A stretch of 64,000 nucleotides of DNA, taken from contig OX337235.1 in assembly GCA_946965045.2 (NCBI GenBank), positions 3,419,928-3,483,927 on the forward strand, written 5' to 3'. How positions within the stretch are numbered: the first letter of the stretch is position 1; the number at the start of each line of letters is the position of its first letter. This DNA comes from Epithemia pelagica (taxonomy: Eukaryota > Bacillariophyta > Bacillariophyceae > Surirellales > Surirellaceae). A program made the translations under genes and the position numbers. This document shows, piece after piece, positions 23,401-31,939 of this stretch. A model generated the notes under the pieces. The model had not been told where the DNA came from and did no database searches. It saw only the letters and a list, made by a program, of their open reading frames with translations.

Positions 23401-25214
23401 ATAGGCATGCCAAGGAATCCACTTCCGAGTTGCAACGGGCCATGATATTAATGGAGGAATCGGAGACTTCCCCGGACTGTACAAAGACATCAATGGTGGG
23501 AATGGGAAGATACTCTGGAAGAGTAGGCTCCAAAGTCTTGGTGTACATGACATTACCGGCAATGTCAATCAGCTTGATATCGAGAACACCGTCCTCGGAA
23601 ACAGCGGCATGACCAAAGGATTGCAGATCTGTTCTCACAGGCGGAATGTTGCCGGGGAGACTGACTGTTCCGGGTCCCATTGCTGAAGTTCCAAACAAAA
23701 GACGGGAGAAACGTGAGTGACCAACATCCACCATATAGATCGGACCATTTCTTGCTCCACATACCATACACATATTCCGGTCCAAAACTCGAGTCAAGAG
23801 CATTCGGGCCAAAGGCTCTGGCATTGATGGGTCCAATCACAAACTCATCCAATGGCTTGTAGTCGGTAAAGTTTCCCTCGGCTCGCGACGGATCCATGTT
23901 GACATGGGCAGTTAAATGGACATCAGAGCTCAAGGAGACCACATTCAAAATGTCCTCGTCGTGGATAAAGGCCAAGAGTTCTTGAATTTCGAGTTCTCTT
24001 CCCAAAATGGCCGGATCTTCTTGACCGAAAGAGTCGCGATCGCCTGGGCCACCCTTGACAATACCAATCGGATCATGAGAACTGATAATCTTCCATGTAG
24101 CATCCGAATTCTTCAAGCCATCTTTGAGCCATTCAAGCTGTTCACGGCCCATCATAGCAATGCCTTCCGGATCACTGTTGCCTGGATTGGGATCACGGTA
24201 GGAACGGTAGTCGGGAAAGAAAATTTCCAAGTGCTTTCCAAATCGTTGGCTTCGGTAAATGAGACTGTTTTCGAGAAGTGGGTTAAAGTCATAAAAGGCT
24301 TGGAGGGAGTTGGTAAACAGACTATTCGCGGCAGTTCCTGGGACATACAACGGTCCTTCGAGGACCTCACCGGGCCACCAATTGTTGGTTACTTCGTGAT
24401 CATCCCATTGGACAAAGACGGGCGTCTTGGTAAGGAAGCTCTGCATCTTGTCATCACCAAAGTTGTACTTCCAATTGTCACGGAATTCGTCCAATGTAAC
24501 GGCAATAAAGTCCTTGGAGGGATTGTTGACTCAGGTTCCTCCTCCCACGTCGGTAGGAATATCCTTGGTTGCCGGAATGGCATTGTCGGCATAGATCATG
24601 TCGCCTTGAAAGAGGGCAAAGTCGGGTTCCAAATCTTCCATGACTTTAAAAACGACGTAACCACCTTGAATGACGTCGCCACCGGGTGTAGTGACAGACA
24701 GGTCGGGGTTGCGACCCCATCCCTGTCCAGCCAAGTCGGCAGCCCAGACAAAGCTCACGGCTTTGGCGTCTTGAGGTGCAGGTGCCGTCTGAAAGGAAGC
24801 TTCGACACTGCTGTCCATGGGCATGGAGGTATCGAGGGGAAGGCAAAAGACGGTATACCGGTACAGTGTGTGAGGTTCCAAATCATCCACAACAAAGGTA
24901 AAGGTATAATCGTCGGCGGCAAAGACTTGCTTCACCCTCAAGATTCGGCCATTCACTCAGAGAGTCGCCGTCGCATCCACTTCGGCGTTGCAACGCGCCA
25001 TGATATGAACGGACGAATCGGTGACTTCCCCCGATTGGACAAAGACTCGACTGGTCGTAGTGGGAAGTTCCTCCACCACATGACAATGATCGCGAGTGGG
25101 AGAGGACACTCGCGCCTGCACTTCGTGAGGAGCCAAGAGAAAGAGAATGGACGACCCAACGGCCCAGAGCGTTGTCCAAAGGTTACCTGGTGAACGGACC
25201 GGAAGCATGGTCAT
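20402..25214 (-). CDS. Secreted triple-module PhoD-like alkaline phosphatase/phosphodiesterase, with two in-frame TGA codons in module 1
   Basis: Exons 23765-25214, 22204-23682, 20648-22123 and 20402-20565, with introns of 82, 80 and 82 nt (GTATGT...TTCAG, GTAAGT...TCAAG, GTATGT...TACAG). They join in one frame of 1523 codons. The start is the ATG at 25214, followed by a signal peptide (GSSILFLLAPHEVQA). Three full PhoD/metallophosphatase modules follow. Each starts near VFVQSGEV and carries GDMIYADNA, WDDHEVTNNW, SSHDPIGIV and SSDVH(F/L)TAHVN, the expected metal-binding and catalytic regions. Each has one intron directly after the GPEYVYG motif, and each ends in a strand such as GNVMYTKTLEP. 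The family releases phosphate from phosphomono- or diesters, usually extracellularly under phosphate limitation. Module 1 carries TGA at codons 86 (24957-24959) and 228 (24531-24533; the other modules have Trp there) but no frameshift. It may be a recently disabled allele, a read-through case or an assembly error. Confidence 0.85.
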
Positions 25215-27423
25215 GGTGGTTCGTTCGAGCAAACCAAGAGGTGAATATCAAGAGTTGGAATGAATGTGGTTCGACTTGCAAAAAAGCTCGCTCCACCAGT
25301 TTGTGAGAACCAAACGCAAGAGATTCTTTGGCCTCCTCTTGGATCCGTTGGCGTAGTACAAGCGCTCTATAGATATGGACATCTCTCTCTCTCTCTCTCA
25401 TGATTTTGGGGAACGATCCAAAAGATATCTTTTGTTGGATACACTGGATACCTCGGTGGTGTCGGAGAGGAGAACACGATGGAAGTATGTAGATGCACTT
25501 CCGAGAGAGAAGATTCCCTCATCTCTTCCTGTTGGATCACGGAGCAAACAGTTCCCAAGATTCATCGAGAAGATTCAGTACTGAATCTCGGGGAGATGCA
25601 ACCCCAACCCAACGGTTGCTTCTTTGGCCATTTCCAACTGCAACGCTCGTTGGACCAATGAGAACAATACGAGAGAACAAAGTGGACAGTGCAGTTGGAC
25701 GTTGGATCTTTGTAGAATCCATATGACAAAAGGGCAAACGAACGAATGGGCGATGCAACACGGCCAAAAACGTACCTGGATCTTTCAAGAATCCACCAGA
25801 TTCCAGAAAGATCCATCGTCGATTTCTCTTGCATGTCGACGCACACACTCACCAGAATCTGAGCTCCTAGACGGTTTTCGCAGGCAGTATGTGAACGATC
25901 CAGAGTAGGAGCAGGTGTCACTGCAAAGAGATTCCTGGAAGATCTTTCGTGTCAAGAAATCAGATCTCGACAGAACCTTGTTGATCGTTGACGTTGTTGT
26001 ACTTTTAAAATTTCTTTTCTTGGTGCACCTCGTTCCATAATATCATACCAAGATGCTTGGACTCATGTACTGTTTGGAGTTCCGAGAGCAGGTGGAAGTT
26101 CGGCTCGCCACCAATTCTCTTCCTGTTCCATAATCCGGACATGGCCTGATCCTGCAATCCATTCTCGATTAGAATCTCTTGTCAACGATTCACTGGAAAA
26201 GTAATCTTGATGGGAGTTCCAACCAAGTCGCACTGTCAGTGTGCTGTCGATTGCCGATTGCTGATGCACCGCCATGGTGGTGCTTTCTCCAAACCGTCCA
26301 CCATGGATCTTTCAGGAATCTTTGGCTGGCATGCGATGCACGCACGCCAGGCCGGAATTTATGCGAACGAAACGCGAGAAAAGGGTACTTCGAGTCGCTG
26401 TTACTGTGGACAATACACCCACGGATCACGAATACTACACCGTCTATGGGTAACTCCTTTGGCTGGAGGGATTTGGCAGGACTTGAAAGGTGTAAAACTA
26501 CTTTTTGAATTCAATGCACATCATCTCCCGACATGGGTTTAGGCAGACACACATGGTTCATCCAACAGCTGAATCAGGGTGCGCACGAACGCCAGATCTC
26601 GACGGGTGACTTAGGACCTTCAAGGAAGGTCTGTACCAAATCCGGTGGACATGGCACCCCGTGGCGTGCCGTCACATTGGAGGTCGTCCCTCCCCACTGT
26701 CAACCGCCACAACATTTCAAGGGGAGGTCCATGAAGACTTCTTGGGAACGGATTACCGATGAAGCCTTCAAATCTTGGCTTCTACAGGCCATGACGATTG
26801 ATGAGTACAAATGACAACGTTTTGTGTCCTCCCAGACATCGTCGCCAACTGTTGGGGTTCGAGGAGTTGAAGAAGCGGACCGGTGGCATGGTACTGTGTG
26901 AATTCATGTTGATTATGCAGGCATCGGCCATTATCTTGACGATGTGCGGCGTCGTCAAGGAGTTGTTGAATATCGGCATTGGCATGGCCTTTGACGAACT
27001 CATAGCTCGGAGGACGATGATCTGGTTCAGGCCAATAATTGTCCGCTTGGCACAATTCGCCAATGAATCCGACAATGCCCCCTTTTATGCTTCAAAATCT
27101 ACATGCTACCATTCCGCGGCGCCGTCGATCTGCCTTTTCAAACTCGCCCAATTGTACCAGCAATTGAACTGGTTCTTGTCCGACCCAGTCATTAACGAAC
27201 TGTACGGAGAACAAATCGTGCGCGACGAGAATGGCAACGTCGCGCATCATCAACACCCGCATCAGCTTGAGCAACCAGGCCAATGGTAACTACAATGACA
27301 TGGGGGTGAGGTTATTACATTCACTCTACTGTAGTTTTGAGGGCAAGTCAGTCCTACTATAAAATTATCCGCATACCGGACTTACCTCATACGCATAATG
27401 CATCTGAGAGCATCTTTGCAGTA
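25215..27423. other. Gene-poor region with repeats; possible decayed sequence
   Basis: Begins with the promoter side of the phosphatase gene, including a short CT run near 25380-25400. A 39-nt near-palindrome lies at 25777-25815 and a diverged repeat at 26315-26476. Between 26768 and 27290 both strands are open: plus-strand 26798-27289 (163 codons) and minus-strand 26768-27055 and 27092-27283. I could not decide which, if any, is coding. Confidence 0.4.
26315..26476. repeat. Diverged direct repeat, copy 1
   Basis: Shares blocks with 28165-28312: GGAATCTTTGGCTG, ATGCGATGCACGCACGCC, AGTCGCTGTTACTGTGGA and CGTCTATGGGTAA followed by CCTTTGGCTGGAGGGATTTGG. Small indels separate the blocks. Confidence 0.8.
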
Positions 27424-27909
27424 TCAAACGGGCCATGGCTTTCCCTGGGCCATGGCACGCTTGAATAGGTCCGACACTTCCTGAGGATACTGCTCATAGA
27501 GTTGGTTTGTCTCGCGCAAGAGTTCCCATCCTTCCTTTGCGTGTGGGAGGAGTTTCTTGTTTACAGCGGTATCGGGAAAGGTCTCCTCATGAACGTGGAG
27601 TCCAGCGCGGCTAAAACACTCGCAGCACTCGGCCTCGGTGAGATAATGAATTTTCTGCAGATCGGCATACCAGCGCTTGCTTTTCTCCATAAAGTCAAGA
27701 ACCAGTTGGTGCTTGTCCGTCATGATGAACTGCGTGTTGTCTTCCGTGTAAAGAGGAGTGCACGTGTCGCATTCCTCACCGGATGGGGACGAAATTGAAA
27801 CGCTGTTCGTAGTGGAGATGCCGGAATATCCCGACTCCAAACCTTGCTTCAACTGTGGATGCAAAGAGTTGGACGGCGAGGTGGAAGACGAAAGGTCCGG
27901 CAGCGACAT
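27424..27909 (-). CDS. Small hypothetical protein
   Basis: Frame of 161 residues from the ATG at 27909; it is open upstream to about 28000 without another ATG. The N-terminus is Ser/Thr/Pro-rich (MSLPDLSSSTSPSNS). The C-terminal two thirds looks globular and mainly helical, with a CxxC (CDTC), a CCECF and a His-rich HVHEE segment. It has no signal peptide or membrane segment. I do not recognise the family. It sits between the two copies of the diverged direct repeat, so it may have been duplicated or carried in. An upstream exon on the minus strand near 27990-28057 (starting MANFVLQYDLN) is possible but unproven. Confidence 0.5.
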   Translation of the reverse strand: MSLPDLSSSTSPSNSLHPQLKQGLESGYSGISTTNSVSISSPSGEECDTCTPLYTEDNTQFIMTDKHQLVLDFMEKSKRWYADLQKIHYLTEAECCECFSRAGLHVHEETFPDTAVNKKLLPHAKEGWELLRETNQLYEQYPQEVSDLFKRAMAQGKPWPV

Positions 27910-28640
27910 TGTCTGCGCGACAGCAAGATTGCTGGTACCGTGTGAGTCCTTGCTGGTGGAGATTTCGTGCGACAAAGTTGTACGCTGTTGACCTTGGAAT
28001 TCCTTTTGCGTCGATGTAGTTCAGGTTGAGGTCGTACTGGAGGACGAAGTTGGCCATTCCATTGATGACAGAAGCCCTGAAGACGGTGTTGGGAAGGGGT
28101 TGTAGTTGTATCTACTCCTAACAACAACAGTTAATCCAACACCCGAAGCGTTTGTTTTCGCTGTGGAATCTTTGGCTGCAATGCGATGCACGCACGCCTC
28201 GCCGGAAGACTTTGCGAACGAAGGGTACGTCTAGTCGCTGTTACTGTGGATGCAAATGGACAGACGGATACTACGCCGTCTATGGGTAAATCCTTTGGCT
28301 GGAGGGATTTGGTGATTTGCCAAAACAGCTCGTCCCATATGCTTGCTGGTTCCTAGAAACCACCGTCTCTGCTCGATTGGACAATGTACACGAGAGGAAC
28401 CAATGTTCGTATGATGTAGTAAATGGTAGACCATACTATTCTGCACCAAGAGAAGGTCTACTACTACATGTTACTGTTCTACAACGTGATGCCCCACACG
28501 CCTGGATAGAACTTTCGAATGGTTCGGGAACGACAGTCTGTCAATCATTCAGCTCTGGTTTCTGACCATCGAACACGGTCGTGTGTTGTGGTCCCGCAAA
28601 TTATGTCGTTTGTTCGGCTGCTGCTGCCGTTGCCACAAAA
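27910..28640. other. Intergenic region containing repeat copy 2
   Basis: Contains a possible short upstream exon for the hypothetical gene (minus strand, ATG at 28057) and the second copy of the diverged direct repeat. Nothing else was recognised. Confidence 0.4.
28165..28312. repeat. Diverged direct repeat, copy 2
   Basis: Second copy of the repeat at 26315-26476, same orientation, about 1.85 kb away and somewhat shorter through indels. Confidence 0.8.
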
Positions 28641-29765
28641 TTACGGAGAATCCAGAACAAATACATTGGGTCGAATGGTTACACCATTGGTTTCCGTAAT
28701 GATGTTGGTATTGGCAGCAATCATGTTGGCAAAGGTCCACGGGTTCAAATCAATGACACCGGCCGTAATCTTGGCCAAGTCCGTTTGACTTTGCTCGGCC
28801 ATGTAAAAATACTCATCGCCATCGCGCAGGCGCACAAATTGTTCCTTCAAGAGTTCGGCCAGGAGTTCTCCCACATGCGCTCCTTCCATGTGATCTTCAG
28901 CCAAACATCCGACCCACAAATCCATTTGGTCGGGTCCTCCGCAATAGACACTTTCCAAGGCGACTTGCAAGTCGGGATTGGTTGTCACTTCCGCAAACGA
29001 CATCTTGGGCGCCAAACCCAAACCTGCCCGCATTTCGTTGTACCGGCAAAGTCCATGATCGCGTCCACGGTGAATATTGAGAGCCACCAAGTCAATTCCC
29101 TTCGGTCCTCCTTCGGTAGTATTGGCAAACAAGAATTCTCGGACGTCTGGAACGACCTTGGTGTCAATCAATTCGGCCGGATGCTCGACCAATCCCCACA
29201 AAATGTCATCAACCAAGGCCGGGTCATCGTGGAGGAGTTGGGGTCGGAAAAAAAGGTCCCTCAGTGACATGAAAGTTGGTTCGGGAGGTGTCGTGGTGGT
29301 ATCGAACCGCCCATAGACGAGTAAATCACCCGACAACATGGTATGACCAAACCGAAAGGCCGCCGTGGCAAATTCCACGGACATAAACGGATCCACGTTC
29401 TTTTCTTTATCATAGCCGTTATAGCCGCCTTCAGGTGTGACACCTGGGGCTTGTGATCCCATGAGGGTGGGCAAAAATTCTTCGTACGTGATTTTTTGTA
29501 TTTGGGCCGAGACAATTTTACGAGCCATGTCATACAAGGCATCATCCCATGCCGCCGTATCCAACTCAGAGGCATCTGTGACATGATGCTCCTTGACCAT
29601 TTGCTGGGCCAGCAACTGGGCCAAACGATTGTGTTCTCGCACAAACAATGTGTGCATGGAAGTTAATCCCAATTGTTCATTGACACGTGGATCACCGGCC
29701 TTAAACATGAACGACCCGGGAGCCACTACGGGCAACAAGTCTAGATGGCCGTCTTGTGGCGACAC
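28641..29765 (-). CDS. Animal-type haem peroxidase, C-terminal part only
   Basis: A frame of 375 codons matching the C-terminal portion of the peroxidasin/myeloperoxidase-like superfamily. Seen are AGDPRVNEQLGLTSMHTLF, REHNRLA, RKIVSAQIQKITYEEFLP, FRFGHTML (with the proximal haem His) and LNIHRGRDHGLCRYNEMR. The family reduces H2O2 to oxidise halides or organic substrates. The frame opens just after a TAG near 29805 and its first codon here is GTG; no convincing ATG is present. The N-terminal half, which should carry the distal catalytic His, was not found between this gene and the next one at 30348. It is therefore either a 5'-truncated pseudogene or has an exon I could not recognise. Confidence 0.75.
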   Translation of the reverse strand: MSPQDGHLDLLPVVAPGSFMFKAGDPRVNEQLGLTSMHTLFVREHNRLAQLLAQQMVKEHHVTDASELDTAAWDDALYDMARKIVSAQIQKITYEEFLPTLMGSQAPGVTPEGGYNGYDKEKNVDPFMSVEFATAAFRFGHTMLSGDLLVYGRFDTTTTPPEPTFMSLRDLFFRPQLLHDDPALVDDILWGLVEHPAELIDTKVVPDVREFLFANTTEGGPKGIDLVALNIHRGRDHGLCRYNEMRAGLGLAPKMSFAEVTTNPDLQVALESVYCGGPDQMDLWVGCLAEDHMEGAHVGELLAELLKEQFVRLRDGDEYFYMAEQSQTDLAKITAGVIDLNPWTFANMIAANTNIITETNGVTIRPNVFVLDSP

Positions 29766-30347
29766 AGAAAGTTTTCCTCGGGAAAAACTGGGTCTCTAGT
29801 CTCTATGGTTGTCGCTTGGGGGGTGGGGGTGGGGGGAGAGAGTGAGAATGGCGTTGATTGTTGATTCCCCGATTTTGGGGGTGGGGGACATTACATCATG
29901 GTCTGATTGCAAACTTATAGAAATCATAGAGGAGTAGCTGATTGAAAGAGGGTTAGGTACCTAAGAGTGTGACAATCGACAGACCACACCACGACGTTCC
30001 CTCGATTGGAATCATCGTAAAGTACTCCTATGAAACATGAAACTCTATCTACAACAACAACTGCATGGAACATTCTAGGAGTACGTAGAAGTAGTATATA
30101 GTATGGTATGGACCTCTGGCTACTACAACTAGCCGGAGGTTGGAGAACACGGCTGTCGAGCCATCGTCGGGACACCCTTTGGGGGTGCCAAGGAGATGGT
30201 GGTTTTCTTGTTGTTGTTGTTGTTGTTGTTGTTGTTTTTGCCGAGTGTGGTTCCGGCTCATCTGCTCGAGACGAGAACGAAACACACACATGTACCATTG
30301 TGGAACAGGACTCTCCAGTGTAGTTAGAATACAGAGTTTGTGTGTGT
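29766..30347. other. Intergenic region with G-rich runs
   Basis: Lies upstream of the truncated peroxidase. G-runs at about 29817-29843 and 29876-29888 could form G-quadruplexes. A TTG trinucleotide tract occurs at about 30208-30240. No peroxidase N-terminal sequence was recognised on the minus strand. Confidence 0.45.
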
Positions 30348-31394
30348 TTATTGGGGTTGTTCCACCACTCCAGTAGTAGCCATGCTGGGTGCCATACTGG
30401 GCCTGTCGGTTACATTGTCTTCGGGTGGTGGATTCAAAATATCTTCAATCACGGGTACCAATTCTTCCACCGTGGGAGCGGCGGTGGGTGGTGTGCCCCG
30501 CAAAAAGGTAAAATTGGTTGGTGGGGACGTGGGAGCCGTCACGACGGGAGCCGGTGTGGGAGCCACGTTGGACTTGTCATTATCATTTTTGCCACCAAAC
30601 ATCCAGGAACCAATCCGTCCCCCAGCCACACCTGACAGGGCAATGACAATCAAGGCCAAACACACGAGCATTCCTTGAATGCATTGTTGATCTTGAAAGA
30701 CGTGCTTTTCGTATTTGGACTTGTAATCATCATATGTGGGTTGTGCTTGTTTTTTGGTTCTCCTCGTGTTTTGGGAGCCTTGTTTGGACCAGGATTTGGC
30801 CGGCAGTGGGGGTGGTTTGGTGCTATGATTGCGACTGTTGGTCCGGGACGGACTAATCCGAGTGTTGGTGGTGGGCGATGCGGCGAGTTTGGCGCGGGAT
30901 GATTTGTTGGAGTTGGTCGAAGCGGCACTTTTGGCCGACACAAAGGAATCGTTGAAATCCTCCTTGGTCTTTTTCTTTTTCTTCGAAGTTTGACTCGTGG
31001 CGCTTTGGGTCGAAACAAACGAGTCGTTGGGATTCGGTTTCTTTTTCTTCTTCTTCTTTTTTGGTTTGGGTGGTCCATCGGTGGGTTCGTCTTGAAAGAC
31101 GGACGACGTTTCGGAAAAGGCTGGGGAGGAGGAGGACAGGAAGGAGGACGATGCCATGGACAAGGACGAAGCCGACATGGACGCATTGGAAGATGCAAAC
31201 GACTGATTCAAGTCATTGGGATTCTTGGGTTTCTTCTTTTTCTTCTTCTTCTTTTTGAGGGGCAGTTCCTCCCCTCCTTCCCCTGCTTCCAGTGATTGCT
31301 GTTTCTTTTTCTTCTTTTTGATTGGGGGAAACTCGTCGACGCCGCCATTTGGCACTAATCGTTCTCGTTCCTTTTCGGTGGCGGTGGTTGGCAT
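30348..31394 (-). CDS. Single-pass membrane protein with repeated polylysine/NDSFVS motifs
   Basis: 348 residues from the ATG at 31394; the frame is open upstream to 31556, but that part is low complexity. The N-terminal cytoplasm-like half contains four lysine tracts of five to nine residues. Three of them are followed at a short distance by related motifs: NDLNQSFASS, NDSFVSTQSA and NDSFVSAKSA. A Ser/Pro-rich basic stretch precedes one transmembrane helix (MLVCLALIVIALSGVAGG). The C-terminal part is probably lumenal or extracellular, with a Thr/Pro-rich stalk (APTPAP, APTSPP) and an acidic patch (VEELVPVIEDIL). No enzymatic domain is seen. Lysine-rich, Ser-rich repeats recall diatom proteins linked to silica or membrane phosphoinositides, but that comparison is speculative. 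Confidence 0.65.
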   Translation of the reverse strand: MPTTATEKERERLVPNGGVDEFPPIKKKKKKQQSLEAGEGGEELPLKKKKKKKKKPKNPNDLNQSFASSNASMSASSLSMASSSFLSSSSPAFSETSSVFQDEPTDGPPKPKKKKKKKKPNPNDSFVSTQSATSQTSKKKKKTKEDFNDSFVSAKSAASTNSNKSSRAKLAASPTTNTRISPSRTNSRNHSTKPPPLPAKSWSKQGSQNTRRTKKQAQPTYDDYKSKYEKHVFQDQQCIQGMLVCLALIVIALSGVAGGRIGSWMFGGKNDNDKSNVAPTPAPVVTAPTSPPTNFTFLRGTPPTAAPTVEELVPVIEDILNPPPEDNVTDRPSMAPSMATTGVVEQPQ

Positions 31395-31939
31395 GATGAT
31401 GATGATGAGGAGGACGGCGAAGAATGAGACTTGGACGACCACCACCACAACAACAACCCCAAAGTGAAAAAGTCGGGAGAGTTGTTGTTGTGTTGTTGTT
31501 GTTGTGTGTCGACCACAATGGACATTGTGGCCCCCACGGCGACAAACGGGTCTCACAAACTACCAGAAACTGGTAAGGGACGACTCGTGACCACAATGGC
31601 CCTCTGTCTTGGTGGTCATGGTCATTCTTGGATGGATGGATTGATCCCGTATCAGATGGGTCACGAGTAATACGTGCCCGGCGTTTCCCGCCACGCCGGG
31701 TGGCCGATCTGTGCGCGCCATCCCCCCGAATCCGAGGGTTGTCATTGCCATTGCCTTCGTCCCATCGGAACCTTTGCTGGAAGAAAGGTGTGTGAGAATT
31801 GATTTGGACAAGGTGTGTGTCGAAGGAACGATGAATTTTGATGCAAGTATTCGATGAGGACCATTATTTGATTGACTGATTGATTGACTGACTTTGACGT
31901 GTTGGCCGCGTTTTGTTCCGTTCCCTTGCTAATAATAGA
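31395..31939. other. Divergent intergenic region
   Basis: Separates the lysine-tract membrane protein (-) from the coiled-coil gene (+) and should carry both promoters. It contains trinucleotide runs (CAA/TTG) near 31440-31510 and a TTGA-rich run near 31868-31890. Confidence 0.45.

Noticed and set aside
24531-24959. Selenocysteine coding at the two TGA codons of phosphatase module 1
   Set aside because: The aligned residues in the other modules are Trp and Tyr/Phe, not Cys, and the positions are not catalytic.
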